Of a DNA stretch of 64,000 nucleotides, positions 33,460 to 47,500 are shown one piece after another. Within the stretch, counting starts at the first letter, position 1. Every line of letters begins with the position of its first letter. The DNA is taken from the NCBI GenBank assembly GCA_009869945.1, contig WIXG01000104.1, positions 158,478 to 222,477 of the forward strand, in the 5' to 3' direction. The position numbers were made by a program, and so were the translations under genes. Under the pieces are notes generated by a model that was not told the DNA's origin, searched no databases, and saw only the letters and a list, made by a program, of their open reading frames with translations. Source of the DNA: Mesaphorura yosii. Taxonomy: Eukaryota > Arthropoda > Collembola > Poduromorpha > Tullbergiidae.

Positions 33460-36400
33460 CCTGCCGGCTAGCCAAGCACTTGGAATAAATGCGAAAAAAT
33501 ATAGCTCATTTTTCCATGCATGCTTGCATATTTCCTTTGAACTCGGGCCCGCGCCCGTCGCCCGTGCCGTGTTTGTGTTTCAAAGACACGGGCACAAGGT
33601 ACTGACACAACTTTTATTCTTGATACTTTCACCTTGCTTTCATGCTTGGCCGCACGACTACGGCACGGAGGAAGAAGAAAGCAGCAACAGCAAGCAGCAT
33701 GATCGACTAATCAATAAATGTAGCAGACATAAACGGCAGACAGTCGGGACAGTGCGAAAGAGAGCGTGTGTATTATAAACATTGCCTAAATGCCTAAATC
33801 ATGCACAGATACACACCTTCCCGTTGCCCGCCCGTGCCGTGCTGTCTACAATACAAAATTATTCATGCAAAAATCTCGATACATCAGCAACTGTTGACTG
33901 TTGAATTGTGACTTGTGAGTTTTCGGTCTTCGATTTCCCTTCCGCGAAATACGTACCATCAGTACCGTGTCGCGTGTGAAAATATGTTTTTATTGAAAGC
34001 AAACTGTCGTTCAGCCACGAGCCACCGTGATACGACAGTTTCAATGCTCGCTCTAATAAAACACCAAAACACCTTTGATATCAAGTTGAGAAGATTTGAC
34101 GACGAAAGCGAAATTAACACACGCATGAACGCTGTCTTAATTGGAAATTTGCTATAATGTAGCGTAGCGTTCAGCTGTAGACAAAAACTGTATGTGCCTT
34201 ACTTAATTTGAAGCTGGATGAACACTTGTATAGGCGTTGTACACCCAAACTCAAATTCCCACCTCCAGCAGCCACAAAATTATTTGTACGTTCCAGGTAT
34301 CAACCGGAGATGGTCGGAATAAATTATGCATGCAATTCATGATTTATTTAATTATCTTCCTACAAATGCTGGAAACGAAACCGTCAAACATTGAATCGCA
34401 GGAACAAGGTAAAAAGGAACACAACTTTTCCATCATCATCTTTGACACGATTGAATTTTAAGTTTCACATGTCACGTTAGCCTCGCACTTCAGCGTGCAT
34501 TTTCCATATCCCGATAAGAACGTCTAGTCTTCTAGTCATCAAGCAATCCATTCGCCATTGCCATTTCTACTTGTACTTTTAATTTAAGTCGTGCCATGCC
34601 TCGAGCACACGCGACGCGCGAGCACGGCGTACGCATAAATGAGTGGAGCGCTTTAAGCTTTCTTTCCATTTCAAGTAGCTCTTAAGTTTCATTTCAGCTT
34701 TCCATTAAACTTGAAATCTGTTTCTTGGAAGGAGTAGAAAGGAGTTGTTCAATTTCCCAATCGTCGGAACAGTTTTCTGTCTCCTAAGTGCCATGTACAG
34801 GCAGCAGGCAAAAAGGGAATGAATTTTATTCCGTACTAAAATGGGCGAGTATTAGCATCAGTCGTAAAAAGGCAGACTTCAGACTTTTTTGGCCTGTTAG
34901 CGAGGTGTTGTCATAAAATTGGACCACGACAGCAGACTTTCATCTTCGTCGTCACCATCGCACTTAACCCAGAATGCCATGCCACGCCATGCTTTCACGA
35001 AAGCGTGATATCAGTAAAACTACTCAGCCACACTCATCTTGACACGAATCCGGAAACCCACGGAAGACGAGACCAGGCCCATGAAATTTAATGTGAGAAA
35101 GCATAAAGTGAACTACAAAAGCGCATTAAGACACGCATTACACCCGTTCCTGACTCAATGCATGACCATAAAAGAAATTCTAATGCACAGACAGCGGCAG
35201 CGGAAATATTGTGCACACGAAACAAAAATCATGGCCATAAAAGGGGAAAAAGAGAAATTCATAAAGCAATAAAAACACATGCACGAATGCACTTTATTTG
35301 TCGTGGTAGCTTTGCTTTGCATGCCACTGCCAATCCCAGCAGAATGTGAGCAGCAGTACAAGTCAAACTGATAAATACATGAATGCTCTCAAAGGAATTC
35401 AGCCAGCCAGGCTAGGCTATCAGGAAAATAGCAAATTTAATTCTGAACAAAATCAGCTTCCCGCATGTTTTGAGAACAAATTACAGTATACTGCGTACTT
35501 ATTGGGCTTAACTTGACTGTTCACTTGTCAGTTCATTAATGGCCAGGCATTTATACAACCGAGAAAACTGTCTGACGGCGTACGCAGTGCGCAAACTAAA
35601 GTTTTTGTTTATTTTCCGTCCCACTTTATGATCTTTCAGATTCTGGACAAACTCGCACTCGCAACTCGCACAATTTATGAATAGGGACAATGGATTCTAT
35701 TCAGCGCTCAGCCCAACTTCAAGACGAGACGGGACTCACGAGTTGTGAGTATTAAAATTAGTCAAATACGGGCACAAAACATTTCTATTTCCATTTCTAC
35801 TCTTCTTTACTTTACGCTAATGCTTTACGATGCCTCTGCGCTCTGCCAATGCAAAGAATACACGAACCAGTACGACTACTTGAAATTTATTCTAGAGGCG
35901 ATTCTGCAATTAAGACGTTATTAGCACAAAAGCACAATACGCATCGAATTTCGCATCGGCATTGCACGTGTTGATGTACCTTGCCCTGACGGCTGCTTCT
36001 TCGTCTTCGTCTTCAAGTCCGGCTAAACTAAGCAACTCAAAACTCGTTCAGTGTGCTCTTTTGCTTTATTAAACAACTCGACCTTGGCATCCAATACAAC
36101 AAGATCGTATCTATTAACACCAAGACAAGAAACTTACAAAGTGTACAAAAATCGTGTGCAAGACACAGAGACGTTTTTTAAACCATGAGAGCTATTTAGA
36201 AGCTAGCAGCCCAATAACTTCAGCCTCCAGCCTTACAATCACAATGGTCATAAAGCCATACATATGCGACTCTGAAATTGTTTCCCTGCTTGCTTGCTAA
36301 ATGTTGTATGTTTATTTAATCTTTCCCATCTTACAATAATAATATCACATCACATCTAAACTAAATTGCTACTGCATAGTGCGCCGCTCAAGTGTGAATG

Positions 36401-39400
36401 GGATTGACAAAAGATCCTCGGTCGGTATGCCATTCCGTCTTGCATGCTTTGCTGGCTCGGTTCCTCAGCTTGCAAATCAATGACTTCGTGTTTCTCTAAC
36501 TTGTCACTTGAAAATACGACAATTTTATTTATGTTTTTTTCGCGTCGCGTCGTTTCGTGGTCCCAGCCAAAAGGAAAATCAGAAAGTTACATAATGCCAC
36601 CATTTTCTAATCTATTCATTCTGGCGTTGCCGATTGAAAACGTATAAACTTAAAATTATTGAGTTTTCTATCAAAAATACACGAACAAAAATCCAGGCAA
36701 AGTCAAGCTAACACCGAAACGAAATTCTACACTGCAATGAATGCACCCGCCGAATACCGAAAATCGGGTTTCCATTACAAAAATATTCCACCCCACAAAA
36801 TTAACGTGCAACACAAAAATTTGGCACAACACTCTAAACAAATAGGCACTGCTCGTGCTCACTCATATTGATATAATTGTACCGTGAACTGTCCTCGAAT
36901 AACGCGAGTGACAAAGACAACTGATTGCCGGGACAGAAACCGAGACCCGCAGCATCCCAACTAATGATCACATGAATCTTGAACTTCATCCGCGACATAT
37001 CCACATATTCGGCCGTATCTCGCATGTCATAACGTATCTAATCAATCAGTACAATTCAACTCGACTAAATACTGAACTATGACTGTTCTTTGTGCAAACA
37101 GAGCCGAAGATTTCAAACGATGGTTCATGATTTATTAGAGTGCGGTTTGCCGCTTGTCGTTGGCAGCCAAGCAACGCTCACTTCATTTATGATGAGTAAT
37201 GAATCCTTAATTAATATTCGAATGCCAAATGCGCATAACTCGAGAAACCAAAACTATTAAATATTAACGAGCTCCAGAGAAATACACGAATTCTACTCTA
37301 GATTATTGAAGTTTCATGGCCACATGCCGGTTTAAAATTAAAAGGCATATGCGAGTTAAGTCTTGGCTTTAACTTTACAGTTTGCACACTTGCACCACAT
37401 TTGCGCTTGCTTCGAGCCTGCCGATACTTTAATTAAATCCAGGTCTGCTTGCCTGGCTGGCAGTCAGTATGGCAGTGCTGGGCGCTGGCTTGACTAGGCT
37501 GAGGCCACACGCCACGCTGTTAAACAATACCACCAGAAGAAGCAGGCCAAATCTGCAAACCATTAGCACAGGCAGAAGTACGCACATGATTTCCATTAAA
37601 ATAATGGTGCATTTGGTAATGTCGAATCGAATGTTGTACATTACACGGTAGCGGTGGCAGGCAGGTACGCAAGTTCACGCTAATCGCAATCTTTGGCAGG
37701 CAACTTTTTATCGAATGCAAATAATTTCTCGAACCTTACATGATTCAATGCGATGTGATAACCATTTTCCATTTGCACATGGCTAAAAATTTTAGTTTCA
37801 TTTCATCATGGGACTGTAAATGATTTCGTTCTCATTATTTTTGGCGCTACGACAGCATAGAATCATAAACCAATCTGCACATGAATACGATAGCGCTCCT
37901 GACTTTCATTACTTCCAGGTTGATGAAAAATGTGTAGAAGCTTACGTACAAGATGGTCGGAGAACACTTGCCTAAGCGTCTGCTTCACTGTTTCCAACCA
38001 AGAAAACAGCTTCAAGGCAACGCATAACCATTAACCATTGACTTGTGACTTCCGGTTGAAGCTCATTGTTTTTAGAGATAATAAATTAAGCCACCCGATC
38101 ATTAATCATAACACGCGCCCGACATACGTTGCGCGACTGAATTTTCCAAAGCAAACGAAAGGTTGCTGAAATGCAAATACAAAATCGTACGACGATATGC
38201 ACAATGAAAAGTGTGATCTCGACTTTCTAGAGCAGTTGAATAAACTTTGGCTCGGATGAGACCTTGAGACGCCATAAATTGATCTATCAAGTAACCAACC
38301 AATTCGTCACTCGTGACATCAATTAAGCGGACCCGATCAATGGGCACTCATGATGACTCATGCAAGGATCAACAAACTGAATTCTACGATTCGACCGCGT
38401 GAGACATCACTTAAGGAAGCTTTTGTGTAACAATTTAAAGCGGTTTACTTACTTTTTATAACACGCTCCGTGGTGGACATCTTTTGACTATTTGAGCTCA
38501 TTTTGAATTTCTTTATTTAATCACTTGCAGTAGATTCTTCTTTCTTCTGCCTTGTCTTTTTGAATTAAGTTGAATCACCGAATAAATCAACAACCCACTC
38601 TCACTAACCAAAAGCAGCAGACTTACAATTGCAGCAGTACAGCAGTACTCGAAAAGTTCCAACGTGTACGTACGGCAATGATTAGAAATTAGACTCTTGG
38701 TGGGCACACGAGTACGAGATCCTAATCCTGCTTAACCTTGTAGCATGAATCTCCCTTTGCAAAATCAAATCACAATTTAAGCGTATCAACTTATTACACC
38801 GAAGACTGATTTTGTTAGACGCATGCCATCGTGAACGTCCAAATTCGCAACAATTCACTGATGCTTTCCCATCGTTATGATTGTACCACACACGAAGTCG
38901 ATAATCGGTGATAGTTCTTTGGAATCTGTGCAAGATTCGGGACTCGCCGATCGAATCTTCTGTAAAGAAATTTCTAAATCGGTCGGTCTCGCTGTCTGCT
39001 TCAACAAACTCTAATTCTGAATGGATGACGAGACGACGGTAAACTTGGACTTGAACCTAGAAAAGCAATGCAAAATCAGATGCCAGTTTCAGGAAATGTT
39101 CGGGCACACAAAAGTGTCGACTCACTTGCTGAGTTGACGGAAGGAAGAAGTGATGAAGTGAAGGTACAACCAAAAGTAGTCCAATATAATTGTAATTAAT
39201 TGTACGCTGGCACTAAACTAAAAGCCGAGCGAGGAGTAATCTGCACTTTTGCACGGTGAACGTGAATATTGCTGCACACGTTTGCCAACACAGTGTTCTG
39301 AGTTCGAGTCTTGCTCACACGATTAGCACAATCTAAGAATAGTAATAATAGAAAGCTGGCATTATAAAAGCGTGTAAGATCGAAACGAGTCGGATTATTA

Positions 39401-39741
39401 TTTAAATGTAGCTCTGTTCCTCTGTTCTGCGGTGCTCTGCTGTGTTATAATAATAAATATCATGATGGCTTTAAGAAGGCTGGATAATATTTGGTAATCG
39501 TGGGACAACACGGGCTCGAATGAGTACAATGCAATATTATAATGTGGTATGGTCGCAGTGGAGTACGCGTAGAAATGAATCCAAGTGAGTTTAGGAAATT
39601 GAAAGTTTTTATATTATAGCTAAAGGGCTAGGCTAGGCTGCTGGCTCACTGGCTAGGTTGCTTTTTATAAGATTCGGTTTTTTATATAATAAAGGTTCGA
39701 CACTTCTTCTCCTTGCTCGCTCGCTTTGCCGTGGTGCTCAG

Positions 39742-39870
39742 CCGTAGTCGCAGTCGCAGTCGCAATCCAACTTGGAGCAGCTCGTCTAGTTTTATGCTAA
39801 ACTAAAATATATGTATTAACGTGGAATTGGATGGTCGTCTTCTTCGGTCGGTCGGTCGTGGTGGTGGTGG
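39742..39870 (+). repeat. Cluster of simple repeats
   Basis: Four GTCGCA-type units near 39742-39765, then CGGT units and a GTG run at about 39845-39870. The spans are short and probably expand or contract. No gene is evident. Confidence 0.6.
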
Positions 39871-41862
39871 CTTATATAAACATATATTGTACAATATCCC
39901 GAGTACACGGACTAAACTAGAATAAGTCCGTGTTCCATGTTTGTTAGCAGCAGCAGCCAAAAAATAGTTCACTGCTACAGTACAATACAAGAATAAAATA
40001 CATTGCTGGCTGGCTGAGACCAAAAAAGTGAATCTACGAACGAGATCCCAGCCCAACCGTACACAAACCATGCATGCAAGAACCAGAACCAGCACACCAT
40101 TAATTCTGGTTCCCAGTATTCAGTATCAACTCTACTACGCTGCACAGGCCCACTGCACTAAACTCTGGGCTAGTGCTAGTGCTGGTGCCGCCACAGCCTA
40201 GCCTAGAGAGTTTATCAGACACAGCTTATAACAGGGAAAGCGGGTTGTGTGCTCCAAAACAAGCTTTGGCTTTAGAGCTGGGCGCCGTGAGCTGTGGCTT
40301 GGCTCTCCGGCACGGCACGACGAGTGCGCGAGTATTTCACTACGCGACGTGTGCAGACGAGAAAAATTTAACTGAGCATGGCAGTACGAAATTTAATGAT
40401 GACGACAACTCTACGCTGCTCTGCTAGAATTCTCGTGACTCGTTCGTAGCTCCGTATTCGTATTCCAGCTCGACTCCAGCTCCACGGCACGGCCACTGTG
40501 CTGCTGCTGCCTTGCCGTTGCGTCTACGTTCACGTCCACTCCATGGAGAAGAATTGAAATGTATTGAATTTGATTAAAATGCCCCATGAATAAGTGTAAA
40601 CATGCGTACAGAAGGCTTCCAAACTCTATTTGGCCTGTTTCACATTGATAAGGTAAGGCAAGGCTTGTGTAGGTGAAAGCACACAGGAAATACAATTCGA
40701 CTTTCACTCTTTCGCTGTCGCTGCCTTTCGCTTGAGTTTTATCTCGTGTAAAATGTGTGTCGGCTTGGGGCACGATGAAACTGCTACTAATACGAATATA
40801 AACGCAATTCCAAATGCACGATCAATTTTAACGATCGAATTATGAGATCACAATGATTTCCACTTTAATATTACGCTGGCCTTTTGATGATTTTCAATGA
40901 ATGCGGTAGGGATTTAAGCGACCATTGTCAATGCACTGTTCTCTTGAACCATAAATTTTATTGCCTCAACCGCAACGTATTTCTGTTACGAGTCATTGGG
41001 CAATGCCCATTAACTCTATGCGATGCATTCACAGGTCACGGGCCGTGTGGAAATGTGCTGTACTGTTCCGCATATTCTTCACGTGAACGATTAAGAATCT
41101 GCCGATTGAGTTAGCCGCTTGTCAAACTGTGAATTCAAGCGGTGCGAATTCTGAATCAAGAGTCCTCGCCTCGCGATCAGAGGACACCGCGTACCACCTA
41201 TTGTTCAGCTGGTTGATTCGATTCCTGCCTATGGAGCACATATCCGACTGAAACACACGTAAACGCTAAATGGGTTACGTGTACTTGTGGCTCATACTCA
41301 TCTTCATAGCAATTTTCGCAACTGTACCCCGATCCTCGAACCGCTGCGCTCGCTGGCTGTGTGCAAAATAAATAAAAGTATTCAATGGGATTAGCTGGCT
41401 GGTTGTTCTGCTTGAGTGTGCCGTGTCAGACGTGTTGCATTGCAATTTAAATCTTGTTCTTTGTAGAGCTGTAATTTACTAGAACTATCATCGGTGTCTC
41501 TTGTCTGGAACTCCGGCTGTCATTGAATATACCCATTTTCTAAAGAAGCTCGTGCTGAGTGTTGAAGAATTTAATTCAAATCAACGCGACTGATTTAAGA
41601 ATTCCCAGCATCATTATCCTTATTCATTCAGTTAGGTTAACGGTTGAGATTTGCAGATGCAGATGGTGAATTTCCGGTAAGTTATAGAATTCGAAACAAT
41701 CTAATGCACTACCAGGTCAAAGTATTTACATTATGTTTATTCTTGTAGGTGACACCAATACAACTTTTCGACCTCATTGAATTGAAATGTCATTCGTCTA
41801 GTTGGAAGAAATCCTCTGATCTAAATACGAGTACAACGGGATTGAATTTCTCCTTGGGCAGC

Positions 41863-44504
41863 ATGAACGCGCTTCGATTTGCAGCCATTCTTATCATATT
41901 AGTGTCGAATTCCGGCACTCTCAATGGAGATGAGCATTCACATACTGTAAATACTCGACATTTAACGTTAACTACGGCTATATACTCGTTTCCAGCGTTT
42001 ACTGATTTGTTCTCGGCTTTCAGTACAAGGTGGACGAAGAGGTTGTCCTGTGGATGAACACAGTGGGTCCATATCACAACCGACAGGAGACGTACAGCTA
42101 CTACTCGCTGCCATTTTGTCGAGGGCCCAACTCAGATATCGCACATTACCATGAAACCTTAGGTGAAGCCTTGCAAGGGGTTGAGCTTGAGTACTCAAAG
42201 ATTCCAATTGGATTTAGAAGTAAGTACAATCATTTTCATGCCACAAAGACAGCGATCAAGTAATAGGCATGATTAAAACTGTTGCGTCAACTTTTCTGCA
42301 GCAAACACTGCGGTTGTTGCCTACTGCGAAATCGAGTTAGATGAAAAAGATCTCAAAGCATTCATATATGCAGTCAAAAACCGATACTGGTATCAAATGT
42401 TCATCGATGACCTCCCCTTATTCGGTACGAGATTAGCTTCAAGATGAATTAACCAGATTTGCAAGATGGCATGTTCACATTTTTAATTGCACACACGCAG
42501 GTGTTGTTGGAGAAGCTGACGAAAGTAGAAACGAGTACTTTATCTATACGCACATGAAGTTCGACATGGGATTCAACGGAAATCACATTGGTAATTACAC
42601 GTTTGCTCTCACAGTATTGCCAAATCCATCAAAAGCAATAAATCGATCGACCATTTTCAGTTGATGTAAACGTAACCACTGAAGGAAGAACTGCCCTGAA
42701 ACTTGGTGCAAAAATTTCATTCAGCTATGAAGTCAACTGGAAAGAATCAAAAGTGAAATTCGAAGATCGATTTGACAAATATTTAGATCCAAACTTTTTC
42801 CAGCACCGCATCCATTGGTTCTCTATCTTCAATAGCTTTATGATGGTCATCTTCTTGGTTGGGCTGGTATCAATGATTTTGATGAGAACTCTGCGTAAAG
42901 ATTATGCCAGATACGCTAAAGATGAGGAAATGGATGACATGGTCAGTGGTGCTTGAACCGGGTTTAGCATCATTCTGTTTTTTTGCTGACCTGGACTCTC
43001 GTTTTTTTACGCAGGACCGAGATTTGGGCGACGAATATGGCTGGAAACAAGTCCACGGTGACGTCTTCAGGCCCGCAGCCCAAAGTTTAATATTTTCTGC
43101 CTTACTTGGAACCGGATACCAACTGCTTACAGTTACAGTCGCCGTAATTCTCTTCACAATTCTTGGGGAACTGTACACTGAGCGTGGGTCTTTATTGTCA
43201 ACTGCAATCTTCGTATACGCCGCAACTTCACCAATCAATGGATATTTCGGGTCTTCAACTTACACCCAAATGGGTGGAAAAGTACGCTCCAGATTCTGAT
43301 GACTATTGCGATTTCAATGTCTTACCCCTTCCTGCATATTCTAGAAATGGATCCGGCAAATGTTGGTCTCCGTATTTCTGATGCCATCGGTAGTTTGCGG
43401 TTAGTTGACTAAACGACTGAACAATCGGACAATGCAAGAAAGTATGAATTAGCTGATCTTTGCTATCGTTATCTCATTCATTCAGGAACGGCATTTTTTA
43501 TCAACTTCATCGCCATTTATTATCATGCATCGCGAGCAATTCCTTTCGGCAGCATGGTACATTTGCACAGTCATTTACATAGATTCAGATCCATTTTTTG
43601 AAAGAGCGTTTTATTTTTCTCTTTACACAGGTTGCGGTAACGTGTATTGTACTCTTTGTGGTTTTGCCGCTCACGTTGGTCGGCACAGTGCTTGGTATGT
43701 CCAATATTCGACTCCTTTGTCTCTTCGTCCCAATTTATGCACGGTACGTGATTTGTGGAATATTCCAGGGCGCAACTTGAGTGGGCAATCTGATAATCCA
43801 TGCCGAGTCAACGCGGTGCCAAGGCCCATCCCTGAAAAGAAATGGTTCATGGAAATACCAGTCATTGTTGCATTGGGGGGTGTACTACCATTCGGCTCAA
43901 TCTTTATTGAAATGTGAGCCTACAAACTTTCACTTTACGCTGCAAATTCCTAACATGTGCGGTATGCGCTATCCTTTCAGGTATTTCATCTTCACCTCCT
44001 TCTGGGCGTACAAGATCTACTATGTCTACGGTTTCATGGTAAGGGATCTAAAATTTCTGAAATGCCTTCATTTCAATCACGAGCTACGGCTAACTTTTTA
44101 TTGTTTCCAGTTGTTGGTGTTCCTCATTCTGCTGGTGGTGACCGTGTGCGTGACAATCGTGTGTACTTACTTCCTCCTAAACGCAGAAGATTACCGGTGG
44201 CAATGGTGCTCATTTTTTGCGGCTGCATCAACTGCCGGCTACGTCTATTTGTACTCTATCTACTACTTCCTATTCAAGACGAAGTAAGCCGAAATTTTTC
44301 GTTTTCCCTGATTAATATGATGTGAGCAAGAATTTGAAATGACTGTGCTTGTATTTCAGGATGTACGGGCTTTTCCAGACTATGTTTTATTTTGGGAACA
44401 TGGCGCTATTCAGCTTGGGGTTGGGGATCATGTGCGGTACCGTTGGCTATGTGGGAAGTCATTATTTTGTACGGAAAATCTATTCAACTGTAAAGATAGA
44501 CTAG
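41863..44504 (+). CDS. TM9SF3: Transmembrane 9 superfamily member 3 (nonaspanin)
   Basis: Nonaspanins are nine-TM Golgi/endosome proteins involved in membrane protein sorting. Thirteen exons: 41863-41946, 42024-42219, 42302-42424, 42501-42590, 42661-42941, 43015-43281, 43345-43399, 43486-43556, 43631-43694, 43769-43913, 43981-44038, 44111-44283 and 44360-44504. They give 583 aa, against about 589 in human. A signal peptide ([15 protein letters not shown]) is followed by [47 protein letters not shown] and GVVGEADE. A near-invariant block runs through [12 protein letters not shown] and [15 protein letters not shown]. Next come the multi-TM domain with [21 protein letters not shown] and [15 protein letters not shown], and a C-terminal [11 protein letters not shown] that fits the family's COPI-type sorting end. 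AATAAA is at 45060, a 3' UTR of about 550 bp. Confidence 0.96.
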
Positions 44505-47500
44505 ACATTGCGAAATGCATTTATGAAAATAGTGATACAGGAAATAATCAAACATTCTTTAAAGATTTAAGAGTTTGCGCCACTTTTAATTTACGGACAA
44601 CCGCTCGGAGTGTAAATGACAGAGTCACACAGGAAATAACGTCACTGTAAGTGTTAAACTTTTAATTTGGAGCAACATCAAGGGAAAAGTAAAATGAGTG
44701 AGGTTGTTTGAAAGGAACTTACAATAATTTTATAAACACGTGATAAATATCTTAATACAGTGTTAGAAATAGCAGTGAATATTGTAAAACTTTAGCATTC
44801 AAGGACCTTAACGCCATGCCCTTAATGAAACTAAGTAATTAATTGTGTGGTATGTATAGTTAATGTTCGACTTGTCCAATTATGCAATATTGCCAAAGAC
44901 TTGTCCGATTTGGTACTAAAATGTTGCTGAACTGTTTTCGGAGGGACTTCTTTTTGTGTCGAAGGAGCATTTAATCGTATTACTAGCTTTTAATTGTGTG
45001 GTCGAATCGAATTGTGTATAAGTTATTTATTTATTGCTGTACTTTAAACGAAATTGGTAAATAAATGACTTTATACCGAACGAATCAACGGATTGAGATT
45101 TTAATTGCAGCATTGCATTCTTCGATTAGATTTGCGGCAGTGCAAAAAGTAAAAATTAATATGCGTCTAATTTCAAGCTACATTCAGTACGTGGTCTTAT
45201 GACTTGTTTGGAGGTAGGGCAAAAAATGAAGCACCGATGAATTGTGCATGTATGTAATTAAACGTGCAACAAAGCCCGCTTTGCTATGCTTGTCTGAATT
45301 CAGAATTCTGTCTGGTGAGTGGTGAGTATCAATGCAACTTCGGAGTGCGACTCGGCAAAGCGTACAAATGTTAAATTCATCAATGCATCCAATAAACGGT
45401 TCAATGCAACGCTAAAAGCCGATAATTAAAGTTAAAGGTTCATGAAGCGCGTGCGTTAAGCTTGTCTTGTGCAACTTTGTTCCATTTTGATTGAATTTCG
45501 CTTCCAATTAAGATGCAATGAAGAATATATGGTAATTGAAATAGTGATGCGTAATTCCAGGACCATCATTACTTTGTATTCGTTGTGCGATTCTTGTCTT
45601 CTTCAGGTAGATTTGCCCGTCTTTTAGTGCGCTGTGCTCTAGAATAAGTTGAATTACAACTTTTTCATGGCTCAATGGTTGTGGCCTTTGGCAGAACTTT
45701 AAAATTTGAGTAGAGTAGACTATTATCATTGCTATGAGGTTGGGCATTTTGACATTTTTTTGCCCAGAAACGAAATTGTACGGCTGAAAGTGGAAGTCGT
45801 CGAGAGACCTTGATTTTGTCCTTCTTGCTCAAAATCAGTTTCAAAGCTAAAACATCTCGTTTATGTATGAATGGCCAAATCAACGTCTTCATGGCTTGTA
45901 ATTCGCAAACATAATGATCTTGGCGAGTTCCAATTAGTAGGCATTTCATTGTTCATGGCTACACACCTTCGCGTAAGGAGTTTCAAGAAACGTGAACCGT
46001 GTTATAAGACATGCAGTGCGAAGCGCGTCTCCGCGGTTAGGACATACACGCGTAACGTTCCATTAACGAGGTCGTGGACTCAGTCAATCAACTGTAGATT
46101 TACATCTTTCCTGGTGTAAAACAATACCGTGACTATTGCATACTTCATTGGAATGAACGTGAATTGAGGAGGGTCAAGGGTAAAATGTTGACAAAATCGG
46201 ACGTGATCATAAAAACCCAGCATTCATCATGGACAAATAATTGTGCTCCACGAGAGTCACGGTCGACATGGAGGCATCACTGGACTGCCTGGAATTTTGC
46301 GGTAACTCCTTTCTTTCTTCTTACGTAACCCTTTTCTTGCTTTCTGATGCAGCTGCAACTGAATTGCCACCGACTACAGCTTTTTCGTCTGAAAGTCAGT
46401 TCAAGAAGGCTTAGGCTTGAACACAATGGCATTTCTTTCACGCACGAATCAGATTCACCAAAGCATTGCATTGTTGAATTGATGTAATGGACACTTGTTC
46501 GACTTGTTGCGCGCTGCTTCGGCTTCTTTATTTGTGCGAGAGCGAGAAAGGGTAAATGCGAACCTTTGAAAATGACTGGACAAAGTGAATAACCGGCAGA
46601 ACGCACAGGAAAAGCGAAAAGGATTTGAGTCGAATTGTGTTATTTCATTGAAGACAAGACCAATACAGAGTTTGGACAAAAGGGTGACTTGTAAAGTTAT
46701 TATGCAATGCAGTTGGTCAGAAATCAGGACTTTGCTGGACACTGGGGACTGAGGACAATGAAGCAAATCGAAAAACGCAGGCAGTAATCCGCTAAGGGCA
46801 AGGGCCCTTTTCATCTGTGCATTGCGAAAATCGAATACGAAACAATGGACTACAAGAATAATGCAATGGGAAAAGGCAAAATGACCTTTGTTTCTCTTCT
46901 CCGCGCATTTTAGTTCGAGGCTTAAAGATTACGGAATCATTTAAGTGGTACTTTATGGAAGAGTTGCTCTTAAGCATTATGCAATTGGGGTGACAATCCA
47001 TAGGACCTTTTACGAAGTAATGCTTAAGTAGTAGGGTCATTGTTGCATTGCATTTAATAATGGATTCAAGAACGGTCGGGCAAGTTTGAACAATTGAAAT
47101 CGCGATTGTGCGTTCTTTCCACTTACGTCTTGCGCAACTTAAAAAAAGTTACACGGACGAGATAGCCGTAGAATCAGTCCCGTTCTGGCGTGCGTGCGGG
47201 TGAAACTGCCACTGAATTTTTGTAAATAGTGTATAAATTTGGCTTATATAAAATTTAGATTCGTGGTCGGATTTTATTGAACTTGGACCATTTTTATTTA
47301 GCCATATTATTATATTAATCGTTCACTTAGATGAATTATTCAATAAGATTAAGGGTAGCTTCGATTGGAAGATCCATACAGTTTCCAGACGCTTGATGAG
47401 CAACCATTGATCTGGCATGGCTATCCTCATCACGCGAAATTACATCGCAGTTTGTCGGGCGAGTGATCGAGCAGTCAGAGGCAAGTTTCTTCTTTGATTT

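Larger units (their letters stand above)
24676..41862. other. 17-kb gene-poor region with no recognisable coding sequence
   Basis: Lies between the first visible calcineurin exon (minus) and TM9SF3 (plus), so it may contain the calcineurin first exon, its promoter and the TM9SF3 promoter. It holds many short GGCA/TGCC runs (for example 26880, 30861, 31625, 37651), a CTG run near 30531, a perfect hairpin at 33428-33459 and simple repeats at 39742-39870. The many short open frames have no domain features. The longest, 29500-30180 minus, has random-looking composition and no ATG start. Confidence 0.6.

Noticed and set aside
39742-39870. Simple-repeat cluster considered as a CRISPR-like or satellite array
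   Set aside because: Units are 3-6 bases, few and uninterrupted by spacers; ordinary microsatellites.
43282-43344. Apparent frameshift or premature stop in TM9SF3 after TQMGGK
   Set aside because: It is a short intron: donor gtacgc at 43282 and acceptor attctag at 43344 restore the expected KWIRQM sequence.
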